The notes under the pieces are model-generated. The model did not search any database. It was not told the origin of the DNA and saw only the letters and a program-made list of their open reading frames with translations. DNA of 57,898 nt, taken from positions 1 through 57,898 of the forward strand of contig JAGXAB010000035.1 in NCBI GenBank assembly GCA_018971775.1. Reading direction: 5' to 3'. Source of the stretch: Cyanobacteria bacterium REEB67. GTDB taxonomy: Bacteria; Cyanobacteriota; Vampirovibrionia; Obscuribacterales; Obscuribacteraceae. This document shows, in pieces, positions 27,591 through 35,488 of this stretch; the stretch's first letter is position 1, and the number at the start of each line of letters is the position of its first letter. A program made the position numbers and the translations under genes.

Positions 27591-29996
27591 TTACTGAAGA
27601 GTAAATTTCGCTTCCTTAAGGTCGCGACTGTTTGACCCGACCATTACCTTAAATTCGCCCGGCTCGGCCAGAAACTTCAAGTCACCGTTGTAAAAGCGCA
27701 AATCATCGCTACTCAGGTTGAAAGTCACGGTTTGGGATTCGCCTGCCTTTAGCGCGACTTGTTTGAAATGCTTCAATTCTTTGACCGGTCGAGTGATACT
27801 GCCGACCATATCGCGGATGTAGAGCTGGACAGTCTCGACGCCATCGCGTTTGCCTTTATTTGTGACCGTAGTCGTCACAGTCAGAGCACCCGGCGCCTTG
27901 AGTGTTGCAGCGCTCAATGTCGGCGCGGCAATATCAAAGGTCGTATAGCTCAAACCATGCCCGAAAGGATAAAGCGGTTCGTTCGAAACATCGAGATATT
28001 GCGAATGAAATTTTTCGTTGGCCACGAAAGGACGGCCGGTATTTTTGCTGTTGTAGTAGATCGGTATCTGCCCGACATTACGCGGGAACGTGATGCTCAG
28101 CTTGCCCGATGGTGTAGCTTCGCCGAAGAGTACGTCGACGACAGCGGCACCGGTCCTGGTACCACAGTGCCAGGTCTCGAGGATGGCGTCCATGTTTTTG
28201 TCTTCCCAGGTCAACGTGAGCGGACGGCCGTTCATCAGCACCAGCACAATCGGTTTACCGGTCGTCTTCAGCGCTTTGAGAAGTTCCATTTGGCTTTCGA
28301 AAAGACCGATGTTACTGCGACTGGCTGCTTCTCCGCTCATGATGAAGGGTTCGCCAAGTACAGCCACGACAATATCTGATTGTTTTGCCGCAGCCAGAGC
28401 TTCATCGATCATCGCCGGCCCGGATTGAGCATCGAGGGCGAGCTCGGCGCCATCACGGTTGAGCTTTTCAATAAGCTCCTTATCTTCCATGATGTTGCAG
28501 CCCTTAGCAAAAACAACTCGTTCGCCCAGCTTATCGCCAAATTTTGTCTCGAGAGCGCTCCAGATGCTGGTTGCTTCTTTGCCCTGCCCGGCGGCGCTCC
28601 AGCTGCCGATCACATTGCGCTGATCTTTGACGAAAGGACCGACAAAAGCGATTTTCTTCTCGGCACTGAGAGGCAGCGCCTGGCCCTCATTTTTGAGCAG
28701 GACCATACTTTTGATCGCCGCTTCTTTACTGAGCGCCAGCTTTTCACTGGTCATGATCTGTTTCTTCGGTCGATCGTCATTGATAAAGCGATAAGGATCT
28801 TGGAAGAGGCCGAGTTTGTATTTCGCTTCGAGAACGCGACGGCAGGCGGCATCGACCTGGGCAACTGAAACAGCGCCCGATTTTACCAGGGCCGGACCAT
28901 ATTTCGTGAAGAGCTCACCGACCATATCCTGATCAATACCGGCATTGAGAGCCAATTCCGCTACTTTCTTTTCATCGCCGACACCGTGCTGGATCATTTC
29001 GGTGATGGCAGTGTAATCGGTGCAGACGAAGCCCTTGAAGCCCCATTGCTTGCGCAGTAAATCGGTAATCAGCCATTTATTGCCGCTGGCCGGCACGCCG
29101 TCGATCTCATTAAAAGAACTCATCGCCGAAGCGACATTGGCATCTACAGCTGCTTTGTAGGGCGGCAAATAGTCGTTGTACATCTTCACCCGACTCATGT
29201 CGACGGTGTTGTAATCGCGACCGGCTTCCGCTGCGCCGTAAAGTGCGAAATGCTTGACGCAGGCCATCACTTTGTCGGTATCGAGAATTTTATCGGCGCC
29301 CCAATTGCGGCCCTGGTAGCCGTAAACCATCGCCTGGGCGACCTTGCCGCCGAGCACGGGATCTTCACCGGCTCCTTCGCTCACTCTTCCCCAGCGAGGA
29401 TCGCGAGCGATGTCCACCATCGGTGAAAAAGTCCAGTTCAAACCATCGGCGCTCGCTTCGGCCGCGGCAGCCGCCGCAGTTTTTTCGATCAAGTCGAGGT
29501 CCCAGGAGCTGGAAAGAGCAAGCGGGATCGGAAAGACTGTCCGGTGGCCGTGGATAACGTCATAGCCGAAAAAGAGGGGGATTTTCAAACGCGATTTTTC
29601 AACGACCATTTGTTGCAATTTACGCACGGAAGAAGGCGTGTAGATATTGAACACACCGCCGACCTGACCCTGACAGATTTTTTCTTCCACGCCTTTGCTC
29701 AAGACAGGACCGGTGACATCGGCACCAACCGAAAGCAAATTGAGCTGGCCGATTTTTTCTTCCAGAGTCATCTTCTTCATCAAGTCAGATACGAAAGCGT
29801 TCATCTTGATCTGGCCAGCGCTCTCTTTTACAGTCTGACCGGAGCTCAGATTGCTCGCGCCAGGCAAGCCGCCGGTCAGAGCCAACCTGGCTTTAGGTGC
29901 CGCGTTCACAGTCGAGGCGGCCTGCACGGTGAGCGGGGAAAAACCCGTCAAACCAAATTGCAGAGACAAAAGAAGTAAAGCAAACCGATTTTTCAT
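27591..29996 (-). CDS. bglX: Glycoside hydrolase family 3, BglX-like beta-glucosidase, exported
   Basis: 801 residues from ATG 29996, with AAGGAC 10 nt upstream. The signal peptide ends near PLTVQAAST. The GH3 N-terminal barrel shows KIPLFFGYDVIHGHRTVFPI, DPRWGRVSEGAGEDPVLGG and VKHFALYGAAEAGRDYN. The nucleophile is Asp327 in GFVCTDYTAITEMI. The alpha/beta sandwich (FVGPFVKDQRNVIGSWSAAG) and a C-terminal fibronectin III-like domain (LKHFKQVALKAGESQTVTFN) complete it. By family it removes terminal beta-linked glucose from oligosaccharides in the periplasm. It is monocistronic and has no transporter nearby. Confidence 0.93.
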   Translation of the reverse strand: MKNRFALLLLSLQFGLTGFSPLTVQAASTVNAAPKARLALTGGLPGASNLSSGQTVKESAGQIKMNAFVSDLMKKMTLEEKIGQLNLLSVGADVTGPVLSKGVEEKICQGQVGGVFNIYTPSSVRKLQQMVVEKSRLKIPLFFGYDVIHGHRTVFPIPLALSSSWDLDLIEKTAAAAAAEASADGLNWTFSPMVDIARDPRWGRVSEGAGEDPVLGGKVAQAMVYGYQGRNWGADKILDTDKVMACVKHFALYGAAEAGRDYNTVDMSRVKMYNDYLPPYKAAVDANVASAMSSFNEIDGVPASGNKWLITDLLRKQWGFKGFVCTDYTAITEMIQHGVGDEKKVAELALNAGIDQDMVGELFTKYGPALVKSGAVSVAQVDAACRRVLEAKYKLGLFQDPYRFINDDRPKKQIMTSEKLALSKEAAIKSMVLLKNEGQALPLSAEKKIAFVGPFVKDQRNVIGSWSAAGQGKEATSIWSALETKFGDKLGERVVFAKGCNIMEDKELIEKLNRDGAELALDAQSGPAMIDEALAAAKQSDIVVAVLGEPFIMSGEAASRSNIGLFESQMELLKALKTTGKPIVLVLMNGRPLTLTWEDKNMDAILETWHCGTRTGAAVVDVLFGEATPSGKLSITFPRNVGQIPIYYNSKNTGRPFVANEKFHSQYLDVSNEPLYPFGHGLSYTTFDIAAPTLSAATLKAPGALTVTTTVTNKGKRDGVETVQLYIRDMVGSITRPVKELKHFKQVALKAGESQTVTFNLSSDDLRFYNGDLKFLAEPGEFKVMVGSNSRDLKEAKFTLQ

Positions 29997-30086
29997 GGTG
30001 TCAACAGGTCCTTTATTGAGCTGTCTGGTCAGTATGTCATATGTGTTGTTCTTCCAAAACTTGATAACGGGGCAAAAAAAAATTTG

Positions 30087-30677
30087 CTATTGAATGGTGT
30101 GGAAGAGTCTGAAAATATAGGAGAGTTCGTAAACGAGGGCGATGACGACAAAGGCGAGCTGCAGTTTTTTGTTTGGTGAAAAAGCGGCGACAAGACACAT
30201 GACGATATAGCTGAAATTTCTAATTGGATATTCCCATCCAAGAGACTGAAAATGCTCGGCTCCTTTTAAGGCAGTGTCAGCCAGATCTATGACAAAGCTC
30301 AAACCGAAAATGCCGAAAAACCATTTGCGCCGGGACATGAAGTATTCTTCAAAGCCTGAGTACTCCTGCATTTCGTCCGGAAACAAAAGACTGCACAGTA
30401 AAAAGATCGAGATGGCATACAAAATCAACATCAAATAGACTTCGAAAGTCCATTGCTCGACATGGATCAGCTTGAACTCCCACCACCAGAAATGAATCAG
30501 GTGGAGAAGAATGGCAAAGACCCAGCACAGATGCACCGGGTAGATACGCACTTTTTTCGGATGCTGGACGAAGCGAGCCAGGCCGTTGAGCAGACGCGCC
30601 ACGGCCAGACTGAGCACCATACCCATGATCAAGCGACAGTGTTCGAAGATCTTGACCGTCTCGAGGTGCTGGTCCAT
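30087..30677 (-). CDS. Membrane protein of unknown function
   Basis: 196 residues with about five to six hydrophobic helices (LIMGMVLSLAVARLLNGLAR; LCWVFAILLHLIHFWWWEF; VYLMLILYAISIFLLCSLLF; WFFGIFGLSFVIDLADTAL; LAFVVIALVYELSYIFRL). The aromatic HFWWWEF stretch in the membrane is notable. It begins 12 nt after the PaaN stop and is probably cotranscribed with it, hence under TetR control. Function unknown. Confidence 0.75.
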   Translation of the reverse strand: MDQHLETVKIFEHCRLIMGMVLSLAVARLLNGLARFVQHPKKVRIYPVHLCWVFAILLHLIHFWWWEFKLIHVEQWTFEVYLMLILYAISIFLLCSLLFPDEMQEYSGFEEYFMSRRKWFFGIFGLSFVIDLADTALKGAEHFQSLGWEYPIRNFSYIVMCLVAAFSPNKKLQLAFVVIALVYELSYIFRLFHTIQ

Positions 30678-30689
30678 TGCCTGTTCTTT

Positions 30690-32402
30690 TTAACGGCTGG
30701 CGGAGGCTAGATTGGCAGTCGGGGCAACACCTTCGACGGAGGCAGGACGCAGAACGCGACTGGCGACGACACGGAAGCGACTGGCGACAAAAGCGGCGTC
30801 AGTGATCGAAGCGTTGCCGGCGGGATTGGCACCGGTGACGTGGAAATCGCTGAAAGCGGCGTTTTGATTGACGAAAATATTGCCGCTCAAATTGAAGGAG
30901 ACGTTTACACCGGCGTCAAAGAATAAAGCTTCAGCATCTGCCATCACTTTTTCGCTCGTGCTGTATACGGCAGCGCTGATCGCTCCCTTCTCCTTAGCCA
31001 GACCAGCAGCCAGCTTCAGACCTTCATTCGTATCGGCGACGCGGACGAGATAGACAATCGGTCCAAACATTTCCTGACCGAAGCGATCGATTTGCGCAGC
31101 GTCGAGCTGGACAAAAACAGGCGTATGGATTTGGGCTTCGGGAAATTTAGCACTACTGACGGTGCGCGAAGCGAGGACAACTCCATCTTTTTTGCCTTCA
31201 CCTTGCAGGCGCTTGAGCGTCTCAGGATTTTGCACGGCACCGAGCACTTCGACAGCACGGGCGTCATCGCCGAGCAAACCGGAGGTGGCTTTAGTGATGG
31301 CGGCCACTACTTCGTCAAAGGATTTTTTACCGGCAGCGGTCTCGATGCCAGCGGCCGGGATGAAAATATCCTGGGGAGCGGTGCACATCTGCCCGGAATA
31401 GAGACTGACTGAAAGAGCGAGATTTTTGGCCATGGCATCGAGGTCACCGACAGAGTCGATGACGACCGAATTGACGCCGGCTTTTTCAGTGAACAGTTGA
31501 GCTTGCTTGACGTTTTCTTCCAGCCATTGACCAAAGACCGGTCCGCCGGTGAAATCGACGATCTTCACGTCTTTGTGGGTAGCCAGTTTTTGCGCGATCG
31601 GAGCATCGACGCTGTCAACGGCCAATTGCAAGAGATTGGGATCGAAGCCCGCTTCTTTGAGTAATTTCTGACCTTCGAGGACCGTGATCGCCAGGGGCAG
31701 GATAGCCATTGGATGCGGCTTTACAATAACCGGATTGCCACAGACGAGGGAGGCAAAAAGGCCCGGATAACTGTTCCAATTGGGGAAAGTGGCGCAGCCG
31801 ATGACGAGGGCAACGCCGCGCGGCACGACTTCAAAACGCTTGGAGAGGCTTATTGGCGGCTGTTTACCCTGAGGCTTTTCCCAGATAACATCGTGCGGCA
31901 CCTGAGCCATCGCTTCGTAACCGTAAGCAATGGCTTCCAGGGCGCGGTCCTGGGCGTGCGGTCCGCCGGCCTGGAAGGACATCATCCAGGGCTGGCCGGT
32001 GGTGTGCATCGTAGCGTAGGCCATGAGGTGACTTACTTTATTGATGCGGGCGACGAATTCGACACAGAGCAGGGCGCGCTCTTCGGGAGTGGCTTTGGCC
32101 CAGCTCATCTGAGCTTTCTTTGCGTTTTCGATCAGAGTTTCGACCGGAGCACTGGGGTAGGAGACGCCGAGGTCCTGGCCAAACGGCGATTTCTCAGCGC
32201 CGCCTTTGTCGGACGAGCCAGTCTGCAACAGGCTGAATTCTTTTTTTAGCAAAGCTTTGAATTCTTGCTCGCCGGCTTCCTGGCCACCCTCGCCGTAAGC
32301 TTTGGGCGATTCGCTGTATTGCGACCAGTAGGTGCGCTCTTTGCAGGCTTTGACGGCCTGGTCCAGGGTTGCCTTGTGCTGAGAAAGAGCGCTCTTGTCC
32401 AT
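30690..32402 (-). CDS. paaN: PaaN-type aldehyde dehydrogenase
   Basis: 570 residues. Aldehyde dehydrogenase superfamily with the PaaN layout: an N-terminal extension (ACKERTYWSQYSESPKAYGE), the NAD site region (VIGCATFPNWNSYPGLFASL, GNPVIVKPHPMAILPL), VDFTGGPVFGQWLEENV, and the catalytic Cys in LYSGQMCTAPQDIFIPAAG. The usual ELGG motif is replaced around LFTEKAGVNSVVIDS, as known in this subfamily. PaaN proteins were named from phenylacetate clusters, but no paaABCDE, paaK or paaG is present, so another aldehyde is likely. It diverges from the diiron-TetR pair with TetR-type palindromes between. Confidence 0.8.
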   Translation of the reverse strand: MDKSALSQHKATLDQAVKACKERTYWSQYSESPKAYGEGGQEAGEQEFKALLKKEFSLLQTGSSDKGGAEKSPFGQDLGVSYPSAPVETLIENAKKAQMSWAKATPEERALLCVEFVARINKVSHLMAYATMHTTGQPWMMSFQAGGPHAQDRALEAIAYGYEAMAQVPHDVIWEKPQGKQPPISLSKRFEVVPRGVALVIGCATFPNWNSYPGLFASLVCGNPVIVKPHPMAILPLAITVLEGQKLLKEAGFDPNLLQLAVDSVDAPIAQKLATHKDVKIVDFTGGPVFGQWLEENVKQAQLFTEKAGVNSVVIDSVGDLDAMAKNLALSVSLYSGQMCTAPQDIFIPAAGIETAAGKKSFDEVVAAITKATSGLLGDDARAVEVLGAVQNPETLKRLQGEGKKDGVVLASRTVSSAKFPEAQIHTPVFVQLDAAQIDRFGQEMFGPIVYLVRVADTNEGLKLAAGLAKEKGAISAAVYSTSEKVMADAEALFFDAGVNVSFNLSGNIFVNQNAAFSDFHVTGANPAGNASITDAAFVASRFRVVASRVLRPASVEGVAPTANLASASR

Positions 32403-32454
32403 CCTTATCTATGCCTCAAAAAAATTTTTGCCGGAAACCCCGAATATGGCCAAG

Positions 32455-32460
32455 ATTATA
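32455..32460 (-). promoter_or_regulatory. Candidate -10 element of paaN
   Basis: TATAAT on the minus strand, 52 nt before the paaN start. The -35 region falls inside the palindrome at 32472-32485, so a repressor bound there would block the polymerase. Confidence 0.5.
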
Positions 32461-32471
32461 CATTGATTAAA

Positions 32472-32485
32472 TGACCGGCCGGTCA
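32472..32485. promoter_or_regulatory. TetR-type operator, paaN side
   Basis: TGACCGGCCGGTCA is a perfect 14-bp palindrome. Its core GACCGnnCGGTC recurs at 32594-32605 on the other side of the divergent region; TetR family operators commonly have this symmetry. Confidence 0.7.
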
Positions 32486-32593
32486 ATCACAAAAATAGCT
32501 TAAGAGTTGGCCTCAGGGCCAAACCATCCATGTTTAACCCAAAAGTGCGCCTGTTGACGACAGGAAGATTAGGGGACATAATATTAGTTAGCC

Positions 32594-32605
32594 GACCGGA
32601 CGGTC
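32594..32605. promoter_or_regulatory. TetR-type operator, diiron-gene side
   Basis: GACCG-GA-CGGTC, perfect arms, about 121 bp centre to centre from the first site. It lies 78 nt before the diiron gene start. Confidence 0.7.
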
Positions 32606-32613
32606 AATTAATG

Positions 32614-32627
32614 GCTAATTAATTAGC
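32614..32627. promoter_or_regulatory. AT-rich palindrome in the same promoter region
   Basis: GCTAATTAATTAGC, a perfect 14-bp palindrome 8 bp after the second operator. It could be a second protein site or part of the diiron-gene promoter; no function can be assigned. Confidence 0.35.
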
Positions 32628-32683
32628 TGGTCCGCATATTTTCGGCTAACGAATACCGCTACATCATTTGCGAGCACATCATC

Positions 32684-33775
32684 ATGGCTAACGAAACACT
32701 GGCGCACGACCTGGACAGCAAATTGATTTTGCCTCCCACTATCTATGGCGATATGCCCAATCCTGATCACATCCTCAGAGACGTAATCAGCGCTCCCGAT
32801 ATCGCTAAGCCGATGAATATCTTCCCGATCGAGTGGAATCATAAGACGCCGCGTCTGCTCGAAATTTACGACCAGTGCCGCGATCCGGGCTGGTCGCCGA
32901 ACAAACTGCCCTGGGGCGAATTTGATTTTGACTCGCTCACCGAAGACCAGCGCATCGGCATGGCCTACTGGTGGTCACTGCTTTCGGTTTTTGATGCATC
33001 CGGACCGGCCGTTTTTGCCAGAGCGATGATTCACGCCTATGAACTGAAAGAAGAAGACGGCATTCGCAAGTGCTTCTTCTCGGTCACCCGCGATGAAATG
33101 AATCACGAAGAAGTCTGCGGACGCGCCATTCAGGCCCTGACGCCGGGCGGCCCGCTCGGTTACGAACCGACGACTACGCTGGGCAAACTGGCCCGCAACA
33201 ACGTCCAGTGGCTCTACCACAATGGCGCTCGCTACTGGGACGGCTACAAAAACGCCATCGAACACTATCCGATTCCGATTTTGTTCAGCTCTTTCCTCTT
33301 TGGCGAAGTTGCCTCCTCGACGCTATTTTTGAGCATGCAGGAAGAGACGACCATTCCTATTTTCAAAGAAGCCTTTAAGCACATCGCCCGCGATGAAGGT
33401 CGTCACTTGAGCATCTGCCTGGCGATTTTGAAAAATCTCCTGCCTGAGCTCGACGAAGAAGAGAAAATGACGATCACCAAACAAATTCGGGCTGGATTTA
33501 TTTTCCTCTCCGGTGTTCTCTTCGAGCCCCCGCAAGAATTCTGGCATTTGCCCGATACTTTTTTGCCGGCCCAGAGACTTCTGGAAGACGCTGCCCGCTC
33601 CGGCGGCCTCGGCATCCTTTCCCTGGAAAAACGCAAAGCCAACTGGCGCCACGCCATCGTGCGCATGAAAGCGACGCTCGATCCCTTCGGCATCAAATTC
33701 CCGGCTCTGCCCGAAATTGGTGTAGACGGCGAGACGGTTGAATTTGACGCGGACAAGATCATCCCCATTTTTTAA
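32684..33775 (+). CDS. Ferritin-like diiron protein, possible oxygenase
   Basis: 363 residues. Two carboxylate-histidine motifs typical of ferritin-like diiron centres are present: E138xxH141 in TRDEMNHEEVC and E238xxH241 in IARDEGRHLSICLAIL. Glu208 in FSSFLFGEVASSTLF and a Glu near FARAMIHAYELKEEDG are likely further ligands. The fold resembles the R2-like/AurF-like oxygenase group, but the exact family is not certain. The stop codon overlaps the TetR start (TAATG). Together with the divergent aldehyde dehydrogenase, one may guess an oxidation of an acyl or aromatic substrate followed by aldehyde removal. That is inference. Confidence 0.75.
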   Translation: MANETLAHDLDSKLILPPTIYGDMPNPDHILRDVISAPDIAKPMNIFPIEWNHKTPRLLEIYDQCRDPGWSPNKLPWGEFDFDSLTEDQRIGMAYWWSLLSVFDASGPAVFARAMIHAYELKEEDGIRKCFFSVTRDEMNHEEVCGRAIQALTPGGPLGYEPTTTLGKLARNNVQWLYHNGARYWDGYKNAIEHYPIPILFSSFLFGEVASSTLFLSMQEETTIPIFKEAFKHIARDEGRHLSICLAILKNLLPELDEEEKMTITKQIRAGFIFLSGVLFEPPQEFWHLPDTFLPAQRLLEDAARSGGLGILSLEKRKANWRHAIVRMKATLDPFGIKFPALPEIGVDGETVEFDADKIIPIF

Positions 33776-34500
33776 TGGCCAGACCACGCGCCGAAGACTA
33801 TCTCGAAAAGCAACAGCAAATCCTCGAGCAGGCAGCAAAAATGTTTGCCCGCAAAGGTTTTGCCGGTACTTCCATAGCAGCGATTGCCGAAGAGTGCGGC
33901 GCCTCCAAGGCACTGATTTATCACTACTATCAGTCCAAAGAATCGATTCTCTTCGACATGCTCGACACGCACTGCGAGCTGCTGCTGGCCACCGCGCAAG
34001 CAATGAGAAGTGGCGACACCGGCACCGCTGGAAATACCAGCAAAGATACGAGCGATGCCGAAGCGCGCCTGCGCGATCTGTTGCGGTCGTTTATGGAAAT
34101 TTATGTCGGCTCAAGGGACAAGCATGTCGTCATGCTCAACGATCTGCACTGGCTGCCGGAGCTACAACAAAAAGAAATCCGCGAGAAAGAGCGCAAGGTG
34201 GTCGAAATCTTCAAAGAACTGGTGCGCGGCGTGCGCCCGGATCTGAGCGCCAAAACGGTGACCGCCATGACGATGTCTTTGATGGGCTCGATCAACTGGA
34301 CATACATCTGGTTTAAGGAAGACGGAGCGCTCACCCCACAAAAATTTGCCGATATCACGGCGGAGCTGTTTTTTACCGGCATCGGCACGGTCGGTGAAAA
34401 AGTGGCAGGTGAAAAAGTGGCAGGTGAAAGGGCGGCGGGAGAAAGAGCGGGCGCCAGAAACGGCCTGGGCAAAAGCGCAGCCACCCCGAAAAAAGCTTGA
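33775..34500 (+). CDS. TetR family transcriptional regulator
   Basis: 241 residues. The N-terminal HTH (QQILEQAAKMFARKGFAGTS, IAAIAEECGASKALIYHYYQ, SKESILFDML) is typical TetR. The ligand domain covers about 60-200. The C-terminus is a Lys/Glu/Gly-rich extension (EKVAG repeats) from 15-bp tandem repeats and is probably dispensable. It is coupled to the diiron gene (TAATG) and is the obvious candidate to bind the two GACCGnnCGGTC palindromes, controlling its own operon and the paaN operon. The ligand could be an acyl-CoA by analogy with PaaR/FadR-type TetR proteins. Confidence 0.9.
   Translation: MARPRAEDYLEKQQQILEQAAKMFARKGFAGTSIAAIAEECGASKALIYHYYQSKESILFDMLDTHCELLLATAQAMRSGDTGTAGNTSKDTSDAEARLRDLLRSFMEIYVGSRDKHVVMLNDLHWLPELQQKEIREKERKVVEIFKELVRGVRPDLSAKTVTAMTMSLMGSINWTYIWFKEDGALTPQKFADITAELFFTGIGTVGEKVAGEKVAGERAAGERAGARNGLGKSAATPKKA
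34393..34452 (+). repeat. 15-bp tandem repeat, four copies, at the 3' end of the TetR gene
   Basis: Two identical GGTGAAAAAGTGGCA units followed by two diverged ones, all in frame. The gradient from identical to diverged copies suggests recent slippage. Confidence 0.9.
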
Positions 34501-34636
34501 ATTGACGCCGATTCGACTCGGATCTGGGAATAATTAGCGGTGTAGCCGCATATCGAGACCAGTGAAGCCATCGTTAAAATGTTTAATAGCTAGAACGACC
34601 GCGTCCGGAAGCAGAAACAGGTTCTAAATTTTTAGC

Positions 34637-35467
34637 ATGCATCATCTACCGGCCCGTTCACTTTTGCTTCTCAGCCTGTTTCTATCGACAAGCAATCTGG
34701 GCGTTTTTGCTCAGGACAAAGTGCTGGCAGACAAGCTGGCCAAAAGAGCCAGCATGGAATGTCAGGAAATGAAGACTGCCTTTCGCGCCCTCCCTCATAT
34801 TAACGAAGCGATTAAGCTGGATCCGGACAACGGTAGTTTCTATGCGTTGAGAGCATATGTCTATTTGCGCATGGAAGAAGATCGGGAAGCACTTGATGAT
34901 ATCAACCATGCCATTAAACTGAATCCCAAGGCCGCCTATTTTCATGAGTCTAAAGCTACTATTTTGGCTGCCCTGAAAAGGAACAATGAGGCTCTCGAAG
35001 AGGCCAACAAGGCCGTTGAAATGGAGCCGAACTGTACGACTAAACTTACCAGGGCCACGATCTTGATGAACATGGGCAACCTGCAAGAGGCCAAAGTGGC
35101 GTTAGACAAGCTGGCGGCTGAAGAGAAGAGTGACTTCCGGCCGCGGATGAGGAGAATCCCCCTCAACAAAAAATTGAATTGCTGGGATGCGGTAGTCGAA
35201 GATTCAAATTTCATGATCAAGTTTGCTGACAAAAATTCCTACTCCTACAAGCTGCACGTTCTGGACCGCGGCATCGCCTATACCAAGCTAAAACAGTACG
35301 ACAAGGCCGAGCAAGATTTGAAACAGGCGGGCAAGGCCTTGCCCGATGTAAGGGAAGTCCATCAGGCACTCCTTGCCCTCTATGAAATCACCAAACGCCC
35401 CAGAGAAGCTATGGCCGAAAAAACTTATCTCAATGAACTGGACGAAGACATCAAGCCATTCAAGTGA
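34637..35467 (+). CDS. Secreted TPR protein
   Basis: 276 residues. The signal peptide is MHHLPARSLLLLSLFLSTSN ... GVFAQDK. TPR units follow (ALPHINEAIKLDPDNGSFYA; EALDDINHAIKLNPKAAYFH; ALEEANKAVEMEPNCTTKLT; KAEQDLKQAGKALPDVREVH). It lies 21 nt before the Ser/Thr kinase gene, so a functional link is likely: TPR proteins often serve as partners or substrates of such kinases. There is no ribosome binding site. A TAAATT hexamer ends 6 nt before the ATG. Confidence 0.82.
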   Translation: MHHLPARSLLLLSLFLSTSNLGVFAQDKVLADKLAKRASMECQEMKTAFRALPHINEAIKLDPDNGSFYALRAYVYLRMEEDREALDDINHAIKLNPKAAYFHESKATILAALKRNNEALEEANKAVEMEPNCTTKLTRATILMNMGNLQEAKVALDKLAAEEKSDFRPRMRRIPLNKKLNCWDAVVEDSNFMIKFADKNSYSYKLHVLDRGIAYTKLKQYDKAEQDLKQAGKALPDVREVHQALLALYEITKRPREAMAEKTYLNELDEDIKPFK

Positions 35468-35488
35468 GATCGAATTGCCGGACAATTT

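Noticed and set aside
30690..32402. Phenylacetate degradation cluster
   Set aside because: PaaN alone; no ring epoxidase, CoA ligase or isomerase genes in the neighbourhood.
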